A stretch of DNA of 64,000 nt, from the NCBI GenBank assembly GCA_027484055.1, contig JAIXQH010000051.1:124001-188000 (forward strand), in the 5' to 3' direction. The translations under genes were made by a program, and so were the position numbers. The stretch is from Verrucomicrobiaceae bacterium (GTDB lineage Bacteria > Verrucomicrobiota > Verrucomicrobiia > Verrucomicrobiales > Akkermansiaceae). The notes beneath the pieces were generated by a model. The model saw nothing but the letters and a program-made list of their open reading frames with translations, made no database searches and was not told the DNA's origin. How positions within the stretch are numbered: the first letter of the stretch is position 1; the number at the start of each line of letters is the position of its first letter. Shown here one piece after another: positions 9,721 through 18,586 of this stretch.

Positions 9721-10541
9721 GGCATGGCTTCGAGGATCAGGATGCCGTTCATCTTGGTGGCGCTCTCCAACCGGTAGCCATGAGAAACAAGCAAGCTCTT
9801 CAACGGTGCTCCTCCTTCGCCGACGATTTCGCCAATGACGAAGCGTGGCCAAAGTGCTCGCGGCGCGGTTTGATAAAATGCTTCCAGCACCGGCACTTCG
9901 TATCCCTCGATGTCGATTTTCATGGCATCCACCCGTTCGACCTTCGCTTCTAGTAGGAGCTCCAGCAGCGGCCTCCCCGGAACCCGGCGGCCTGAGCCTT
10001 CCGAGCGGACGGCGGTCTGGCCGACATTGCCCGCGTGCTGCTCGATGACCACCTCGCAGGGCGTCGGCGTGACAGCGCAGGGGTATAGAGTGACGGCGGC
10101 AGACAGGTCATTGGCAGCGAGATTGTAACGCATGCGTTCGAGCATGATATCGGTCGGTTCGACGGCGATCACACGCAAACCGGGGTAGCGTTGGGAAAGA
10201 GCCCAGAAGGTGTAGAAACCGGCGTTTGCCCCAACATCGAGGAACACGGCACCGGGATGCAATGCACGGCGAAGGGCGTCACGTTCCGGGGCGTCGTGGA
10301 AATTGGCCATCGTCAGCCAGCGTTGCTCGGTGAGGTTTCCACGCGCCGCGAGGCGTAGTTTGAGTCCCCAGATCTCGCGGTCGTAAACTTCCTGATCATG
10401 GTTTTTCACCGGCTTGCGGAGGAGGAACGCGAGCTTACGGAAAAGCCCGCCCGTCGGCAAGAGGTCGATGAGTTTCAGGCTGAGCGCGGCTGCTCCGAGT
10501 GGTTTCCAAGTGCCCCAGGGTGAAGTGGTGTCAAAGATCAT
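9717..10541 (-). CDS. FkbM-family methyltransferase
   Basis: FLDVGANAGFYTFWALSQRYPGLRVIAVEPTDIMLERMRYNLAAN...VDAMKIDIEGYEVPVLEAF. Confidence 0.87.
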   Translation of the reverse strand: MIFDTTSPWGTWKPLGAAALSLKLIDLLPTGGLFRKLAFLLRKPVKNHDQEVYDREIWGLKLRLAARGNLTEQRWLTMANFHDAPERDALRRALHPGAVFLDVGANAGFYTFWALSQRYPGLRVIAVEPTDIMLERMRYNLAANDLSAAVTLYPCAVTPTPCEVVIEQHAGNVGQTAVRSEGSGRRVPGRPLLELLLEAKVERVDAMKIDIEGYEVPVLEAFYQTAPRALWPRFVIGEIVGEGGAPLKSLLVSHGYRLESATKMNGILILEAMP

Positions 10542-10553
10542 CGGCTTTAGGAA

Positions 10554-11360
10554 TTATTCGCGCCAGTGCATGGCAACCCAGGCGGAGGGCTGGACGTAAC
10601 GAGAGAAGTGTTTCCGCCATTTTTTGATCGTTTTCCGATTTTCCCACACCCAGCGGAGGTGCTCTAGTGGGCGGCGAGAAGCGTCTCGACTCGACCAGCG
10701 ACCTGCGATGGCGTCTGGTGGTTTGGGACGACCGGGGAAAGTGATGATTTTCACCCCTTCCGGGATGATGGGGGGGCGGAGATAGCGCAAGGGCCAGATC
10801 CCCATGGAGTGAAGGCCGAAGTGCTTGGTCCAGCTAGACGGCCAGAACTTGATGCCACCGCGAATGCCGGCCGTGACGTAGTTCTGCTCAAATTGATACT
10901 TGCGGGATAGATTTGCAGGGTCGGCTTGGAGGTTTTCCAGCATGTAGGGATGCCCGCCGATTGGGAAACGGAAGACCGAAGTCTGGCCGGTTTTTTGGAA
11001 GACGCGCACCCAGTTGCGAGCGGTGATGACGTCCTGCGGATCGCCGTAGGTGAAGTACTCGTCGATGTTGGCCACGATCACGGAGTCGAGATCGATGAAC
11101 AACGCAGTGCCCGAGAGGCCACTGAGTTCGGGGCTCCAGAGCGCGACTTTGGGCCATTTCCCGGGGACATCCTTTGGTATTTCGCAGCCGAGGGAGGGCA
11201 AGGGGAGGCATTTCACCTCGGAGCGTACACCAGTGGTGTCATCGGTGAAACAGATCAAAGTAAAGTCCCCTGTGATGTTACGCCGACACATGGCCCACAT
11301 GATGTTCACGTATTCCGGGCCATAGACCGTACCCCATTTCATGCAGATGACTTGTTTCAT
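10554..11360 (-). CDS. Putative GT-A-like glycosyltransferase, 'KWGxxYGxxYVN' family, paralog 3
   Basis: MKQVICMKWGTVYGPEYVNIMWAMCRRNITGDFTLICFTDDTTGV..., ALFIDLDSVIVANIDEYFTYGD. Confidence 0.72.
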   Translation of the reverse strand: MKQVICMKWGTVYGPEYVNIMWAMCRRNITGDFTLICFTDDTTGVRSEVKCLPLPSLGCEIPKDVPGKWPKVALWSPELSGLSGTALFIDLDSVIVANIDEYFTYGDPQDVITARNWVRVFQKTGQTSVFRFPIGGHPYMLENLQADPANLSRKYQFEQNYVTAGIRGGIKFWPSSWTKHFGLHSMGIWPLRYLRPPIIPEGVKIITFPGRPKPPDAIAGRWSSRDASRRPLEHLRWVWENRKTIKKWRKHFSRYVQPSAWVAMHWRE

Positions 11361-11366
11361 GAAGGA

Positions 11367-12479
11367 TTAACGACGAGGCGCTGAAAGTAGGGATCGGTAA
11401 ACATCGAGGGTGGAATCCAGCATGCGACTGAGGGCGAATGCCTCGATCGAAGAAGGTTGTGGGTGAGTTTTTAAAATTTCACAACTTAAGTCAATGGCCC
11501 GGTCCAGGTGCCCCGTTTCGATAAGACCCAGCGGGAAAAGGGAACGGAGTTGTTCCGCCACACCACCGTGATCATAGGCGATGACCGGTTTCCCCAGCGC
11601 AAGCGCTTCTAATGATACGCGCCCGAACGCTTCAGGTTGAAGTGACAGGGAATAAACCACTGCCGACATGGCCATGATCTCTTTCAAGTCCGTGCGGTGA
11701 CCTAGAAAGGTGATGCGATCAATCACATCAAGCTTGGCTCTCAGGTCCTCAAGTTCACCAAGGTATGAGATTTTTTTCGGGTGAGGCGCTCCTACGATCA
11801 GCCCATGGACGGGCAACCCCAGTTCTACCAGTTTGCCGATCATGCGAATGAAATCCTCTTGTCCCTTCCACCGTGTCAGGCGTCCGGGCATCAGCAGGAG
11901 GATGCGGCTTTCCAGCTCCGGGTGTTGTGATTTCCAGGTATTCAGCCACTCCGGCGGTGGCTCGTAGCCCGCAGGATAACTTGTCTCATCCACGCCGCGA
12001 TGGATCACCTGGACTTTCCTAGAATCGGTGTCCGGATAGTTCTTGAAAACATAATCCCGGACGCTTTCCGACACGGCGATCACCGCCTCTCCCCGGGTCA
12101 TGATCTTCGAGTAGGCGTTTACCGAATAAAAACCATGCACGGTGGTCACGAGGCGCGGGCGACTGTGTCGATCCAGTGTCTTCCACGCGAGATAGGCCAA
12201 CCAAGCGGGCAGTCTTGAGCGGAGGTGGATGATGTCCGGTTTTTCACGGATGAAAACCTCTCGCAGCTTGGCGATTTGCCCGAGAGAGGCGATGGCCTTC
12301 CGATGGACCGGCATGGTGAGGTGCTGGGTCCCGGCCTTCTCCAGCTCGGCGACCATTCTGCCACCGTTGGAGATGACGATGGACTCATGGCCGCTTTTCA
12401 CGAGATGGTCCGCCACTTCAAGGGTGCCGCGCTCGACCCCACCAGCGTCCAGCTCTGGTAAAATTTGAATGACTTTCAC
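11367..12479 (-). CDS. Family 4 (GT-B) glycosyltransferase
   Basis: GTG start (VKVIQILPELDAGGVERGTLEVADHLVKSGHESIVIS...); LMPGRLTRWKGQEDFIR, PEAFGRVSLEALALGKPVIAYDHGG. Confidence 0.9.
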   Translation of the reverse strand: MKVIQILPELDAGGVERGTLEVADHLVKSGHESIVISNGGRMVAELEKAGTQHLTMPVHRKAIASLGQIAKLREVFIREKPDIIHLRSRLPAWLAYLAWKTLDRHSRPRLVTTVHGFYSVNAYSKIMTRGEAVIAVSESVRDYVFKNYPDTDSRKVQVIHRGVDETSYPAGYEPPPEWLNTWKSQHPELESRILLLMPGRLTRWKGQEDFIRMIGKLVELGLPVHGLIVGAPHPKKISYLGELEDLRAKLDVIDRITFLGHRTDLKEIMAMSAVVYSLSLQPEAFGRVSLEALALGKPVIAYDHGGVAEQLRSLFPLGLIETGHLDRAIDLSCEILKTHPQPSSIEAFALSRMLDSTLDVYRSLLSAPRR

Positions 12480-12754
12480 GGCAGGGAAATGAGGGGAATC
12501 GACTCTAGCACCACGAGGCTGCCATTTTTGAGGAATGGCGCGAGTGCCCGGCCCGTTTCAAGCACATAGCTCAGGTCCGGCTCACGCAAATGATTCAGCG
12601 GCTTGGGCACGCAGAGGGTGATTGCATCCACCTCGCCGATGCGGGAAAAGTCTGTGGAAGCTTCGAGTCCCAGCACCGCCGCTCCCGAGCGGGCGAATTG
12701 TAAAGAGAGTGGAAGACCGACGCACCCGCGTCCGACAATGGCGATAGATTTCAT
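12476..12754 (-). pseudogene. Remnant of a nucleotide-sugar 6-dehydrogenase (WbpA/UDP-GlcNAc dehydrogenase type): internal deletion plus loss of the C-terminal ~3/4
   Basis: MKSIAIVGRGCVGLPLSLQFARSGAAVLGL joins directly to EASTDFSRIGEVDAITLCVPKPLNHLREPDLSYVLETGRALAPFLKNGSLVVLES, then IPLISLP*. The family normally has ~35-45 residues between these blocks and continues several hundred residues further. Confidence 0.72.
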
Positions 12755-12908
12755 GTAGCGGCTGAAACCATGCGATGCCGCGCGTGGCGATGGGTAGAAA
12801 AAAAACAGACCGTCTCCACCCGCGCGAGGCGGCGAGGAAAAGATACTGGCAGAATCAAGGGATGGTCACAACGGAAGAGCCGATTTCCATCAACTCGGCA
12901 GCCACCCG

Positions 12909-13036
12909 AGCCACCCGGAGAACCCAGCGCTTTATCCGGTGGATGCGGATTTACCAAGGGGTTCCCTATAACGAATCCGTGCCCGCCCCAGCGCGAACAC
13001 TGGACCTACCGGCATGAGAGTTTTTCTCACCGATCT
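12909..13036 (+). repeat. Copy A of a ~127 bp diverged direct repeat flanking the PEP-CTERM gene
   Basis: agccacccggagaacccagcgctttatccggtggatgcggatttaccaaggggttccct..gaatccgtgccc...ctggacc...ggcatgag..tttttc aligns end to end with 13958..14084. Confidence 0.7.
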
Positions 13037-13079
13037 GAGAGCTTTTGATGACAAGTCTGACTTCTGAAATTTTACACAA

Positions 13080-13859
13080 TCAGCGGCCCACCCGGCGGCG
13101 GAAGACGCAGGAGATGCCGCCCATGGCGACCAAAAGGCCGGCGGCGGGCTCGGGAACCACTTGTAGATTGTTGATATACAGGGTGTTTTGGGCAGCTCCG
13201 TTATCGGTACCGCTTACGTAATAGGAGAAACTAGAGACCGCATCGGTAAGCCCGGTGATTGTTCCGGTGAACAAATTCCCTTGATTCCCCAAACTGGAGG
13301 TGCGCGAGATTTGATAACTTAGCGAAGAGGGAGAAAGCACACTGATGGCCACATTGATCACAGCATCATTGCCACCGTAGTTATAACCTGCGCCTGAACC
13401 GGGATTCAAAACTGCATTCGCACTGGAGACGCTGCCACCCGAGCCGATATTGAAGTTGAATAACTCACCTTGAGATCCTGCGAAGAGATTGAATCCCTTG
13501 TTGCCGTTGTCGGAATTCAACGCCAGCTTGAAGGAAAACACCTGACCCGGCAGTAGCGCTGTGGTGAAGGCTCGTGAGGCATCTACAGATGCCGCAGTAG
13601 GGTGGGCAAACAGGCTGAATGAGACGCCGCTGGTATTGATGTTGCCGGCTCCGATGGTCGAGTCTCCAAGAACAGAACCCGCGAAAATCGGGCCACCGTT
13701 ACCATTTGATGATATGGCCCAAGGCTGAAAGCCGAAGCCGCCGTTTGAGGCATTGACGAAGCTAGTATAGTTGGAGGCGATGTCCTGAACGACTGCGGCG
13801 TGTGTCTGCATCAGGAGCATGGACGCAAAAGAATATAGCCAAATTGAGAAAATTTTCAT
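13080..13859 (-). CDS. PEP-CTERM sorting domain-containing secreted protein
   Basis: Signal peptide MKIFSIWLYSFASMLLMQTHA; C-terminus VVPEPAAGLLVAMGGISCVFRRRVGR = PEP motif + TM + Arg cluster. Confidence 0.88.
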   Translation of the reverse strand: MKIFSIWLYSFASMLLMQTHAAVVQDIASNYTSFVNASNGGFGFQPWAISSNGNGGPIFAGSVLGDSTIGAGNINTSGVSFSLFAHPTAASVDASRAFTTALLPGQVFSFKLALNSDNGNKGFNLFAGSQGELFNFNIGSGGSVSSANAVLNPGSGAGYNYGGNDAVINVAISVLSPSSLSYQISRTSSLGNQGNLFTGTITGLTDAVSSFSYYVSGTDNGAAQNTLYINNLQVVPEPAAGLLVAMGGISCVFRRRVGR

Positions 13860-13957
13860 GGATAATGAGAAGTGCATATCTGACGAATGTGCCCCAAATC
13901 AAGTTGATTTTTTCCGCATAAATGGGGTCAGAGCGGGTCGGTGCGCATTTCAACCCA

Positions 13958-14084
13958 AGCCACCCAACGGACCCTGCGCTTCATTCGGTGGGTGCTGATT
14001 TACCAACGGGTTCCCTGGAGAGAATCCGTGCCCCGCGTGCGCAAACTCTGGACCATTGGCATGAGGTTTTTCCACGCCGATCAT
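13958..14084 (+). repeat. Copy B of the ~127 bp diverged direct repeat
   Basis: agccacccaacggaccctgcgcttcattcggtgggtgctgatttaccaacgggttccctggagagaatccgtgcccc...ctctggaccattggcatgaggtttttc. Confidence 0.7.
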
Positions 14085-14130
14085 CCCTGCTTGATACCTG
14101 TTGCTAGATTCTAGCAACCGCGAAGCGGAA

Positions 14131-16308
14131 TCAGCGGGTCGCAGATTGTGAATTCATGGCCCGGTAAATTTTCAGTTTCCCATAACTGATGCGGCCTTCG
14201 AGCTGCTCGAAAACGGGCTTCATCGAAGGCTCGTGGTAACCCTCCAGCGCGGTTTGCATGAGAGCTTCTTCCGCTGCGGTGTAGAAGCTGCGGGGGTCGA
14301 GCGGCTCGCCATTTTCGATCACTTGGGCGAGGTGGCCTTCGATGGTGGTTTCGCTGAGGTTTCGGCTGTTCGCGATTTCGGCGATGGTTTGGCCACTTTT
14401 GAAAAGTTCTAAACTCTGCGCGGCGGTGCCATTGACGACGCCGCTCGGGCGCGGCGCGGTGATGGCGGCGGTGGTCGGCAGCGGGGTGAATGTCTGGCGT
14501 TCATTTCCCATGAGCCAAGTGCGGATGGCCTCTATGAAGGTGCGCCCGTAGTCGTCGAGTTTTTTCTCTCCCACGCCGGGGATGCGTAGTAGGGCAGAGT
14601 CGCTCACCGGGTAGTCGCGGCTGAAATGACGGAGGGTGACGTCTGAGAAAACCACATAGGGCGGCACGTTTTTCGCATCGGCGAGCTGCTTGCGGATGCT
14701 GCGGAGTTGGTCGAAGAGCGCGGTATCGCAGGGGATTTCACCGGTGCGGGCGACCTTTCCCCGGGGGCTGCTGAGGGCGCGGGTGAGGATGACGGGGAGG
14801 CGTTTTTTCAGCACGTCGATGCCTTCTTGGCTCACGCTGACGGTGGAAAACTTATCCGTGCTGGCGGCGAGTAGTCCGGAGCGCAGGAGCTGCCGCCCGA
14901 GATCGACCCAGTAGGGGCGTGGCTGATCCTTGCCGATGCCGTGGGTGGTGAGTTGATCGTGTTTCCAGCGCTGGATTTTCTCGGAGAGGCCACCGGTGAG
15001 GACGTCGGAGACGTGATTGAGCCCCACGCTGAAACCGCCCGCTTGGCGGATGCGGAGGATGCAACTGAGGAGTTTCTGGACGTCGGTGGTGGCGTCCCAT
15101 TTCTCTCGGGGTTGCAGGCATTGGTCGCAGGCACCGCAGTTTTCTTGGGTCCAGGATTCTCCGAAATAGCCCATCAGGCTGACGCGGCGGCAGGCCTCAT
15201 TTTCGGCGAAATGGGTCATCTGGTCGAGCTGCTGGTGGGCCACGGCGCGGGCTTGTTCGTCGGGGATGTCGTCGAGGAATTTCAGGTATTTGGTGACGTC
15301 GCCCCGGGAGAAAAGCAGTAGGCAGTCAGCGGGGAGTCCATCGCGCCCGGCGCGGCCGGTTTCCTGGTAGTAGCCCTCGATGTTCTTCGGCAGATCGGCG
15401 TGGATGACGTAGCGGACGTTGGGTTTGTTGATGCCCATGCCGAAGGCGACGGTGGCGCAGACGATCTTGGCCTCGTCGCGGAGGAAGGCGTCTTGGTTCT
15501 GGGCGCGTTCTGCAGGATCAAGGCCTGCGTGGTAGGCGACGGCGGAAAATCCTTGGTTTCGCAGCGTGGCAGCGAGGGCCTCGGTGGTTTTGCGCGATTG
15601 GCAATAGACGATGCCGGATTCGTCGGGGCGGGCATTGGCGAAGTTGCAAACCTGGGCGGCGGCCCCAGATTTGGCGACCACTTGGTAGTTTAGATTCGGG
15701 CGATTGAAGCTGGCTAGGAAGAGCGCGGGCTCGTGGAGCTCCAGCTGCTTGACGATGTCGAGGCGCACTCGCTCGGTGGCGGTGGCGGTGAGGGCAAGCA
15801 CCGGGATGCCGGGGATCGCCTGGCGCACTTCCCGGAGGCGGCGGTATTCTGGGCGGAAATCGTGGCCCCACTCGCTGATGCAGTGGGCTTCATCCACCGC
15901 GAGGGCGGCGATTTTCCATGCCTGCAGACGGGCGAGGAAATCTGGGAGCATCAGCCGCTCGGGGGCGACGTAGAGAAGCTGGTAATTTCCCGCGTCTAGA
16001 CCGTTTATCCGCCGCCGGGCCTCGTCACCGTCGAGGGATGAGTTGATAAAAGTGGCGGCCACACCGCTGGCTTCGAGCTGGTCTACTTGGTCCTTCATCA
16101 GGGCGATGAGGGGTGAAACGACGACAGTCAGCCCCTCGCGGACGAGGGCTGGGAGTTGATAGCAGAGGCTTTTCCCCGCGCCGGTGGGTAAGACGGCGAG
16201 GGCGTCCTGGCCAGCCAATGAGGCTTCCATGATTTCCCGCTGCAAGGGGCGGAAGCCATCGTAGCCGAAGACTTGCTTGAGGCGGGTGCTGAGCGATAAC
16301 GAACTCAT
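14131..16308 (-). CDS. recQ: ATP-dependent DNA helicase RecQ with C-terminal HTH domain
   Basis: FRPLQREIMEASLAGQDALAVLPTGAGKSLCYQLPAL, DEAHCISEWGHDFRPEYRRL, QETGRAGRDGLPADC, Zn ligands CRRVSLMGYFGESWTQENCGACDQC, HRDC-like block. Confidence 0.95.
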   Translation of the reverse strand: MSSLSLSTRLKQVFGYDGFRPLQREIMEASLAGQDALAVLPTGAGKSLCYQLPALVREGLTVVVSPLIALMKDQVDQLEASGVAATFINSSLDGDEARRRINGLDAGNYQLLYVAPERLMLPDFLARLQAWKIAALAVDEAHCISEWGHDFRPEYRRLREVRQAIPGIPVLALTATATERVRLDIVKQLELHEPALFLASFNRPNLNYQVVAKSGAAAQVCNFANARPDESGIVYCQSRKTTEALAATLRNQGFSAVAYHAGLDPAERAQNQDAFLRDEAKIVCATVAFGMGINKPNVRYVIHADLPKNIEGYYQETGRAGRDGLPADCLLLFSRGDVTKYLKFLDDIPDEQARAVAHQQLDQMTHFAENEACRRVSLMGYFGESWTQENCGACDQCLQPREKWDATTDVQKLLSCILRIRQAGGFSVGLNHVSDVLTGGLSEKIQRWKHDQLTTHGIGKDQPRPYWVDLGRQLLRSGLLAASTDKFSTVSVSQEGIDVLKKRLPVILTRALSSPRGKVARTGEIPCDTALFDQLRSIRKQLADAKNVPPYVVFSDVTLRHFSRDYPVSDSALLRIPGVGEKKLDDYGRTFIEAIRTWLMGNERQTFTPLPTTAAITAPRPSGVVNGTAAQSLELFKSGQTIAEIANSRNLSETTIEGHLAQVIENGEPLDPRSFYTAAEEALMQTALEGYHEPSMKPVFEQLEGRISYGKLKIYRAMNSQSATR

Positions 16309-16368
16309 GCATGCCTTAAAAGGTAATCGCTTGAACAGGTCAAGGCGGATCTTTCCCGAAATGGCGGC

Positions 16369-17685
16369 TCACATCAATTTCCAGATCATCCCTAACACCG
16401 CGCATGCTCCTAGGGTGGGGATCACGCCGATTTTGAACCGCTCCATGGCAACCCACGCGCCGACGGCCACCGCTGCGACGAAGTAATCGAACTTCCCGGT
16501 GGCTGGTGACAAGGCATGCCAAGCGAACCAAAACGCCAGATTCAAGATCACGCCGACGACCGCTGCGGTGATGCCGGTCAGCGCGGTGGCTAGGCCAGGA
16601 CGCTCTTGCAGCCCCTCGACATGCGGCGCACCTAGGAAAACGAAGAGGAAACAAGGCAGAAAAGTCACCCATGTGGTCACCAACGCACCAAGAGTCCCGG
16701 CGGCGAGCGGCGATAGATCACCCGGATTCTGCCAAGCCGCGACGAAGCCGACAAATTGCAGCACCATGATCAATGGCCCCGGCGTGGTTTCAGCCAGGCC
16801 GAGCCCCGCCATCATCTGCGTCTGCGCCAGCCAGCCGAATTTCTCCACCGTCATCTGCGCCACGTACGGCAGCACCGCATACGCCCCGCCGATGGTGACG
16901 AGCGCGGCTTTGCTGAAAAATAATCCCTCCTGAAAATGGATGCCTGTCCACCCGCGCAGCAGCCCCACGGCAAGCACCGGCAACCACCACAGCACCAAGC
17001 AGATCACCGTGATGAAAACGGTGCGCCTGACGCTCGCTTTCAGACAGGGCTGCAGCACCACGCAAGGGAGCTCTGCCGCGCCCGATTTCCCGTGCCCCTT
17101 CCCGGCAGGAAAATGGCTCGGAACGATTTTCCCGCCTACATACCCGATCAGTGCCGCTGCGAGTAGGATGATGACGAAGTTGACCTTAAAAACGAAGATC
17201 GCGGTGAAAGCCAGACCCGCTAGCGCCCACAAACTCGGCGATTTCAACGCCTTCGAGCCGATGCGTTTCACCGCTGAGACGACGATGGCGATCACCGCCG
17301 CCGTCAATCCGTAGAACAGGCCATTCACCCAAGCGATGTCGCCACCCGCCATGTAAAGCCAGCTCAAGCCGAGTAGAATGAACATCGACGGCAGGACAAA
17401 AAGCACCCCCGCCGTGATTCCGCCCCGGGCGCCGTGCAAGCGCCAACCGAGATAGGTCGCAAGTTGTTGGGCCTCCGGTCCGGGCAGTAGCATGCAGAAA
17501 TTCAACGCATGTAGAAAATGATCCTCAGAAAGCCAGCGCCGCCGTTCGACGATCTCCTTATGCATGATGGCGATCTGCCCCGCTGGCCCGCCGAAGCTGA
17601 TCCAACCGAGTTTGAACCAAAATTTCAAAGCCTCCGCATAACTCGGAGCCGGCGGAGGAGTGATGGTGGTGGCAAGCGGTGTCAT
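16369..17685 (-). CDS. chrA: Chromate efflux transporter, two CHR domains
   Basis: WFKLGWISFGGPAGQIAIMHKEIVERRRWLSEDHFLHALNFCMLLPGPEAQQLATYLGWRLHG; second CHR half FFSKAALVTIGGAYAVLPYVAQM...LGLAETTPGPLIMVLQFVGF. Confidence 0.92.
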   Translation of the reverse strand: MTPLATTITPPPAPSYAEALKFWFKLGWISFGGPAGQIAIMHKEIVERRRWLSEDHFLHALNFCMLLPGPEAQQLATYLGWRLHGARGGITAGVLFVLPSMFILLGLSWLYMAGGDIAWVNGLFYGLTAAVIAIVVSAVKRIGSKALKSPSLWALAGLAFTAIFVFKVNFVIILLAAALIGYVGGKIVPSHFPAGKGHGKSGAAELPCVVLQPCLKASVRRTVFITVICLVLWWLPVLAVGLLRGWTGIHFQEGLFFSKAALVTIGGAYAVLPYVAQMTVEKFGWLAQTQMMAGLGLAETTPGPLIMVLQFVGFVAAWQNPGDLSPLAAGTLGALVTTWVTFLPCFLFVFLGAPHVEGLQERPGLATALTGITAAVVGVILNLAFWFAWHALSPATGKFDYFVAAVAVGAWVAMERFKIGVIPTLGACAVLGMIWKLM

Positions 17686-17797
17686 GATTCAGTCGGCGCG
17701 ATCAGTGATGGCATCTACAGGCTAACATCCCAGGAGCTGAGCACCATTCGGAAATTTCTCACTCCAGCGCGCGCCGATCCCCCGGCGTTGTTGATGA

Positions 17798-18586
17798 TCA
17801 TGGATTGCGTGGATTCTCATCCGAGCCACGCGAAGCTCCATTCGTGGTTTGCTCGGCCTCTTCTACGGGCGTCTCCAATGATTCTCCCATCATCTCACAC
17901 CAGTGGCTTAGGAAAAACTTCTTTTCTGTGGTCAGGAATTTGTCGGAATGACCGAGGATCGGGCGCAGAGAGGTTGATAGTTGCAAGGTCACGAGCAGAA
18001 AGATCGAGAACCAGATCAACAAGGGTGAATTTTGAGTCGCGCCAGTTTGCCGCATGGCTGTTTTGATGAAGCGGAAGGCAAACCCAAGCGCAACCAGCCA
18101 TGAAGACAGTGCAAGGAATCCCATAAATCCGAATGAAGAAGTGCCCTGTGCAAAGATCCAAAGCGCAGGCGCGCAGCCAAGTAGTAGCAAGCCCGCCAGC
18201 GCCAACATCCCGCCTAGCAAACCGCCCATTCGAGCCGCTGATGCCGTCGAGCCAGCGAGGCTTGAGAAAATGTAAAGACTGGGGAAACAGATTAGCCCGG
18301 CAAAGAGCAGTCCGCCGCCAAGTTTCAGTGGAGCCGCCCAGAGCTGATTTCCGTATGCGAATGTGCCAAGCACCAAACCGAAAACAACCATGGACGCCAC
18401 CGCGATCAGGCCAAATCTGAGTAGGGTTCCACTCTCATCACAGACCTTGTGCCCTGCTAGCTGAGCGGGACGTCTTAGGAGTGCCTCAAAGAGATCTCGG
18501 ATACTGGGATCTGCTGGGATTGGCACATAGTCCCCTTGGTTCAAGAGAAGTGGTGTAGCGGTATCTTGGTCTGTAGTTTCACTCAT
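17798..18586 (-). CDS. Uncharacterised polytopic membrane protein
   Basis: In ORF 17798..18643 from MSETTDQDTATPLLLNQGDYVPIPADPSIRDLFEALLRRP; several predicted TM segments; overlaps the upstream gene by 8 nt. Confidence 0.65.
   Translation of the reverse strand: MSETTDQDTATPLLLNQGDYVPIPADPSIRDLFEALLRRPAQLAGHKVCDESGTLLRFGLIAVASMVVFGLVLGTFAYGNQLWAAPLKLGGGLLFAGLICFPSLYIFSSLAGSTASAARMGGLLGGMLALAGLLLLGCAPALWIFAQGTSSFGFMGFLALSSWLVALGFAFRFIKTAMRQTGATQNSPLLIWFSIFLLVTLQLSTSLRPILGHSDKFLTTEKKFFLSHWCEMMGESLETPVEEAEQTTNGASRGSDENPRNP

Noticed and set aside
12775-13017. 80-aa plus-strand ORF overlapping repeat copy A as a functional gene
   Set aside because: No recognisable domain, and copy B is not preserved as an equivalent complete ORF; treated as a possible fossil.
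17685-17712. ttcagtc ggcgcg atcagtg upstream of chrA as another copy of the heptamer element
   Set aside because: Only two units separated by six unrelated bases and no core; could be chance.
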